A stretch of 9,356 nucleotides of DNA from Planctomycetaceae bacterium (GTDB lineage Bacteria; Planctomycetota; Planctomycetia; Pirellulales; Lacipirellulaceae), in the NCBI GenBank assembly GCA_002713555.1, contig PATG01000087.1, forward strand, positions 1-9,356. Reading direction: 5' to 3'. Position numbers and translations under genes: made by a program. Below are positions 6,035 to 9,356 of this stretch, one piece after another. The stretch's first letter is position 1. Each line of letters begins with the position of its first letter. The notes beneath the pieces are model-generated. The model was not told the DNA's origin. It worked only from the letters and a program-made list of their open reading frames with translations, and did not search any database.

Positions 6035-7102
6035 ATGGGACAAAATATTGGTCGAGCAGGACGTCGACGGCGCGTGATGAAGGAAGAGGTTCTTTCGGCT
6101 AGCTTTGCCGCGTACAATTCCTCGCCCCACAACGCGGGTATGGAACCGGGAGATACCCCTCGATACGGTGTTGGCGCCAATATTGAGAATCATCCCCAAA
6201 TTACAGATTTCGTTCCGAGACGCTATCGGGTCATTGGGTTGATCTCAATACTCGGTATCGCAGTAGGGATTTTCAGCGAATTTGTCTACTACTTTGCCCC
6301 ACAACTTGGAGAGTGGACCCAAGTTATGGTAAGCGGAGAAATTCGTGAAATCCTCTCTGAACGTTTCCTGGCTTGGGCTTCTGCTGCAATGTTTCTGGCT
6401 GTGGCCTGTTATGCAAGCCTGATCTATTCTCTACGCCGCCATCGTGTGGACGACTCTCGAGGCCAATACCGCGTTTGGCGCATTGCTATTTGGACAGCCG
6501 TTGCTTTGAGTTTCAATGCAGTCGTCCAAATTCATGAACCCTTGGCAAGCGTCTTAGGACATCGAACACAATGGAATCTGCTACCTCAACATATGGGCTG
6601 GTGGTTGGTTCCGGCATCCCTATTGGGAGGCTGGTTGTTGATAAAACTTATTGTGGACGCACGTGAGTGCCGTACAACTTTGTTGGCTTATGGTCTAACC
6701 CTGATCTGCTTCGGCGGCGCTGCTGCCGGAAACCTGGGGTGGGCCCCAGCACAACTGGAAAACCTTCCAGGCATTCTGTCACGTGCACTTCCTTTTGCTG
6801 CCAACTTGCTGCTCCTCACAGGGACACTCCTATACGCCCGCTATATCGTGCTCGACGTACAAGGTCTTATCGAACATCGCGAAACGACAATCGTTCAAAA
6901 AACTTCTGCTCAGAAACCGCTCCAGCAAACGGCTAAAACCGAGGTGGCAACTTCTACAAACTCTGAAGAAACTCCCTCCGCAAACAAATGGGTCGATGGC
7001 AGTGAACCCGAAGCAAATGGCGAATCCATGGGTTCTAAACGCCTCAGCAAAGCCGAACGAAAACGTCTCCGCAAGCAGAAAAACCAAAAACGGGCTGCTT
7101 AG
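6035..7102 (+). CDS. Predicted six-helix inner membrane protein with basic C-terminal tail
   Basis: I do not recognise the family. The 355-residue protein has an N-terminal region of about 60 polar residues with an Arg-rich start (GRAGRRRRVMK). Six likely membrane helices follow at about 66-88 (VIGLISILGIAVGIFSEFVY), 111-132, 147-166, 188-208, 214-233 and 251-272. His167, His176 and His186 lie in or near the loop between helices 3 and 4 (QIHEPL, GHRTQW, PQHMGWW). The last ~80 residues are hydrophilic: a Thr/Ser/Glu/Lys linker, then a strongly basic end (LSKAERKRLRKQKNQKRAA) that could bind RNA, ribosomes or acidic lipid. The ATG at 6035 has AAGG five bases upstream; Met15 and Met36 are alternatives. 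It lies 180 bases after the FAH-family gene and 135 before gltX, same strand, and may be transcribed alone. Function unknown. Confidence 0.85.
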   Translation: MGQNIGRAGRRRRVMKEEVLSASFAAYNSSPHNAGMEPGDTPRYGVGANIENHPQITDFVPRRYRVIGLISILGIAVGIFSEFVYYFAPQLGEWTQVMVSGEIREILSERFLAWASAAMFLAVACYASLIYSLRRHRVDDSRGQYRVWRIAIWTAVALSFNAVVQIHEPLASVLGHRTQWNLLPQHMGWWLVPASLLGGWLLIKLIVDARECRTTLLAYGLTLICFGGAAAGNLGWAPAQLENLPGILSRALPFAANLLLLTGTLLYARYIVLDVQGLIEHRETTIVQKTSAQKPLQQTAKTEVATSTNSEETPSANKWVDGSEPEANGESMGSKRLSKAERKRLRKQKNQKRAA

Positions 7103-7169
7103 TGATGTCCTGTTACACTTCGCCCATCTTGTCTTATGGGTCCGTGGGCTTTGGTCTGTTCGATTCGGG

Positions 7170-7198
7170 TTGAGAGTCGCGGGCAGACGGTTTAGAGT
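7170..7198 (+). promoter_or_regulatory. Predicted promoter of gltX
   Basis: TTGAGA (7170-7175, 5/6) and TAGAGT (7193-7198, 4/6) are separated by 17 bases. Transcription would begin near 7205, giving a leader of about 33 bases before the gltX ATG at 7238. No Shine-Dalgarno sequence is visible there, which is common in planctomycetes. Confidence 0.4.
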
Positions 7199-7237
7199 CT
7201 AGGGTTTCTCAATCCTTCACTTGTATCTTCAAGCCAA

Positions 7238-8797
7238 ATGACTATTCGCACACGATTTGCTCCCAGCCCTACAGGTTATCTCCACATTGGTGGTGTCCGT
7301 ACGGCCCTGTTCAATTGGCTCTTTGCCAGAGGGCAGGGGGGCCAGTTTCTTTTGCGTGTCGATGACACGGACCAACAGCGTAACGTCGATGCTGCCTTAG
7401 CTCCAATCCTGAACGGATTTCGATGGCTAGGACTCGATTGGGATGAAGGTCCCGAGGTCGGTGGCGACTATGGGCCTTATTTTCAATCCCAAAGGTCAAC
7501 CATGTATCAGGCAGCCGTCGACACCTTGCTTGCCAGTGGTGCAGCATACCGTGATTTTTCCAGACCTGAAGAAATTCAAGCAGAACGAGAACAGGCCCAG
7601 CAAACTGGGGAGCAGTTTACTTATAGCCGTAAGTGGATGGCTGAAGACGAGGCCACACAGGAAAAATATGTTGCAGCTGGTCGTCAAGCTGTGGTGCGAC
7701 TAAAGATGCCACGTACGGGCGAATTGGTGCTTCATGATCTCGTTCGAGGGGACGTGCGTTTTGAATGGGCTCGCGAACAGGACCATGTCATCCAACGTGC
7801 GGATGGCTCTTGCTTATATCATCTTGCGACCGTTGTGGACGATCATGCGATGCAAATTTCGCACGTGATACGCGCAGAAGAACATTTGTCGAATACTCCC
7901 CGCCAGGTATTTCTGTATGAACACCTCGGCTATCCCTTGCCACAATTTGCACACTTACCTTATGTGGCAGAACCAGGCAGCAAACACAAACTCAGCAAGC
8001 GTAAACTGGAGAAGTATCTGAAGAACCGTGATTTTTCTCAACTGAAGCAGCACGGCGAATCTATTGCAGAGCGATTGAAGTTGACCATTGACGCAGGCCT
8101 CTTTAACCCGGTGATTGTAGACTTTTATGAACAAATCGGTTTCTTATCCGATGCGCTGCTGAATTACCTGCTCCTGCTGGGTTGGTCGCTCGACGACAGC
8201 ACCGAAGAGTTTACGCGCACAGAAATGCTGGAACAATTCTCGTTGGATCGAGTTGGCAAATCACCTGCCAGTTTTGATCCCCAGAAGCTGGTTGCCTTTC
8301 AAGATCGTGCCATGCAACAGGTGCCAAGCAAACAGAAAGTGGCCCTGGTGCTACCATTCCTGCAAAAAGCAGGGCTCGTTACGGAACCCCCTGCTTGTGA
8401 TACAGGTCCCTATCTCAAGCAAATTGTTGAAGCTGCCGGCGATCGTATCAAGGTAGCCGGAGACATACTCGATTATGACGATTTTTTTGTGAGCGACGAG
8501 CAGCTGGTTTATGATGAGAAAACTATGGAAAAGCGCTTGCGAAAACCTGCAGATGCCAGGGGATTGCTCACCGCATTTCGACAGGAACTGGCAGCTGCCA
8601 GTTCCTTCGATGCCCAGTCTCTTGAAACGCTCTTAAAATCTTTTGTGGCTGCCAAAGAGATCAAAATTGGGCAAATCGTTCATGCTTTGCGCGTTTCTGT
8701 CACAGGCAAGCCAGTCGGCTTCGGGATATTTGAAACTCTGGCAATCCTGGGCCAGGAACGGTGCCTGCGCCGAATGGACCAGGCACTGTCACTCTAG
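7238..8797 (+). CDS. gltX: Glutamyl-tRNA synthetase
   Basis: A class I aminoacyl-tRNA synthetase of 519 residues that charges tRNA with glutamate using ATP in the cytoplasm. The N terminus [20 protein letters not shown] carries the HIGH-type motif as HIGG (16-19). [12 protein letters not shown] (39-50) replaces the usual LRIEDTD, and [10 protein letters not shown] and [13 protein letters not shown] are family signatures. The KMSKR loop is KHKLSKR (KLSKR 251-255). Residues 256-300 form an insertion relative to most bacterial enzymes, where only about a dozen residues separate KLSKR from the LP-ALLNYL helix (here [17 protein letters not shown]). The Cys residues of the zinc-binding segment seen in some GluRS (near residue 100) are absent ([11 protein letters not shown]). 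The C-terminal anticodon-binding region runs from about 330 to 519. The start at 7238 is fixed by the family N terminus. It is intact. Whether it is discriminating or also charges tRNA-Gln cannot be told; the presence of gatCAB is unknown. Confidence 0.97.
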   Translation: MTIRTRFAPSPTGYLHIGGVRTALFNWLFARGQGGQFLLRVDDTDQQRNVDAALAPILNGFRWLGLDWDEGPEVGGDYGPYFQSQRSTMYQAAVDTLLASGAAYRDFSRPEEIQAEREQAQQTGEQFTYSRKWMAEDEATQEKYVAAGRQAVVRLKMPRTGELVLHDLVRGDVRFEWAREQDHVIQRADGSCLYHLATVVDDHAMQISHVIRAEEHLSNTPRQVFLYEHLGYPLPQFAHLPYVAEPGSKHKLSKRKLEKYLKNRDFSQLKQHGESIAERLKLTIDAGLFNPVIVDFYEQIGFLSDALLNYLLLLGWSLDDSTEEFTRTEMLEQFSLDRVGKSPASFDPQKLVAFQDRAMQQVPSKQKVALVLPFLQKAGLVTEPPACDTGPYLKQIVEAAGDRIKVAGDILDYDDFFVSDEQLVYDEKTMEKRLRKPADARGLLTAFRQELAAASSFDAQSLETLLKSFVAAKEIKIGQIVHALRVSVTGKPVGFGIFETLAILGQERCLRRMDQALSL

Positions 8798-8824
8798 CCC
8801 CGCTAGCCCGCCGACTTCAATTGA

Positions 8825-8855
8825 GCTTGCTCTGCTGGCAGGGGCAGGCGCTTTT
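8825..8855 (+). terminator. Candidate terminator after gltX
   Basis: GCTTGCTCTG (8825-8834) can pair with CAGGGGCAGGC (8839-8849) around the loop CTGG, with one bulged G and two G-T pairs. CGCTTTT follows, giving only four T. It is 28 bases after the gltX stop and before the convergent dehydrogenase gene. A separate 8-bp inverted pair, CTAGCCCG (8803-8810) and CGGGCTAG (8896-8903), brackets it. Confidence 0.4.
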
Positions 8856-8960
8856 GGAATCATGATCCGCCTCGTGACGAAACACATGAAATATCCGGGC
8901 TAGTATGTTCAAGTCAACGGGTTAAAGGGGTCGATCGGGTATCAATAGCGCTCTCTCTGT

Positions 8961-9356
8961 TCAGCCCATTTCAGCAATGATTGCTGCGGTAAAATCAGCA
9001 GTTCCCGCGGTGCCACCCAGATCTCCAGTGAGGGTCTTGCCTGCGGCCAGCACCTTATGAATTGCTTGATTCACGCAATCCGCAGCCTCCTTCTCGCCTA
9101 GATATCGCAGCATCAACACCCCACTTAGCAAGAGAGCCATGGGATTGGCAAGGCCCTGGCCGGCAATATCAGGAGCACTCCCATGCACGGCCTCAAAAAC
9201 TGCGATCCCGTCGCCAATGTTCGCACTGGGCGCTACCCCCAAACCACCTACAAGGCCACTGGTCAAATCGGACAGAATATCACCAAATAGATTTTCCATC
9301 ACCATCACATCGAAGGTCTGAGGATTACTGACCAACTTCATTGCTGCAGCGTCGAC
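8961..9356 (-). CDS. NAD-type isocitrate dehydrogenase, C-terminal part (partial)
   Basis: The frame is open to the right edge and ends at TGA 8961-8963, giving 131 codons of a beta-decarboxylating dehydrogenase. It begins [17 protein letters not shown], where the VDA Asp and the GDILSDL Asp residues coordinate the Mg-substrate complex. [16 protein letters not shown] and [18 protein letters not shown] form the cofactor-binding half. EAVHG, rather than the EPVHG usual in isopropylmalate dehydrogenases, and the ending [19 protein letters not shown] favour NAD-dependent isocitrate dehydrogenase, which oxidises isocitrate to 2-oxoglutarate in the TCA cycle. Tartrate or homoisocitrate dehydrogenase are less likely relatives. 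The gene converges on gltX; I see no clear terminator of its own in 8900-8960. Confidence 0.88.
   Translation of the reverse strand, partial: VDAAAMKLVSNPQTFDVMVMENLFGDILSDLTSGLVGGLGVAPSANIGDGIAVFEAVHGSAPDIAGQGLANPMALLLSGVLMLRYLGEKEAADCVNQAIHKVLAAGKTLTGDLGGTAGTADFTAAIIAEMG

Noticed and set aside
9351..9356. GTCGAC at the right end as a cloning junction
   Set aside because: It fits the dehydrogenase frame (VDAAAM), so it is most simply native coding sequence.

Overview
The window looks like ordinary chromosome from a planctomycete, probably of the Pirellulaceae type. This is inference from gene style: a Trp-containing Pro/Ala/Ser lipoprotein of the planctomycete kind, a glutamyl-tRNA synthetase with a long insertion after its KLSKR loop, and a diguanylate cyclase of the HD-PAS-GGDEF layout that I recall from planctomycetes. 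I see no phage, plasmid, insertion sequence, CRISPR array, tRNA or rRNA.

Layout from left to right. Positions 1-104 are the end of a small plus-strand gene with a ribosomal L7/L12 C-terminal-like segment. It converges on a minus-strand lipoprotein gene (184-1188), whose leader of about 245 nt starts from a strong sigma-70-type promoter (1442-1469) and contains hairpins and a 13-bp tandem repeat. A perfect GC-rich hairpin (1580-1609) ends the next minus-strand gene, a manganese-type superoxide dismutase (1641-2252), which has its own promoter at 2314-2342. About 570 nt without a convincing gene follow (2253-2818).

Positions 2819-4740 hold a decaying minus-strand pair. The upstream member is a diguanylate cyclase pseudogene with an in-frame TGA, a truncated HD domain, probable PAS and GGDEF deletions and a one-base frameshift. 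The downstream member is a small gene with a good ribosome binding site, interrupted by an in-frame TAG. Flanking genes are intact, which favours real decay over poor sequence, but this cannot be proved here.

The right half is intact: a fumarylacetoacetate-hydrolase-family enzyme (4989-5855), a six-helix membrane protein with a basic tail (6035-7102), glutamyl-tRNA synthetase gltX (7238-8797), and the C-terminal part of an NAD-type isocitrate dehydrogenase on the minus strand (8961-9356), convergent with gltX.

The intact genes are housekeeping or metabolic (oxidative stress defence, TCA cycle, tRNA charging, keto-acid catabolism) and do not form a pathway together. I did not find a convincing new multi-gene system. 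The most unusual content is the localised gene decay and the structured, repeat-bearing leader of the lipoprotein gene.
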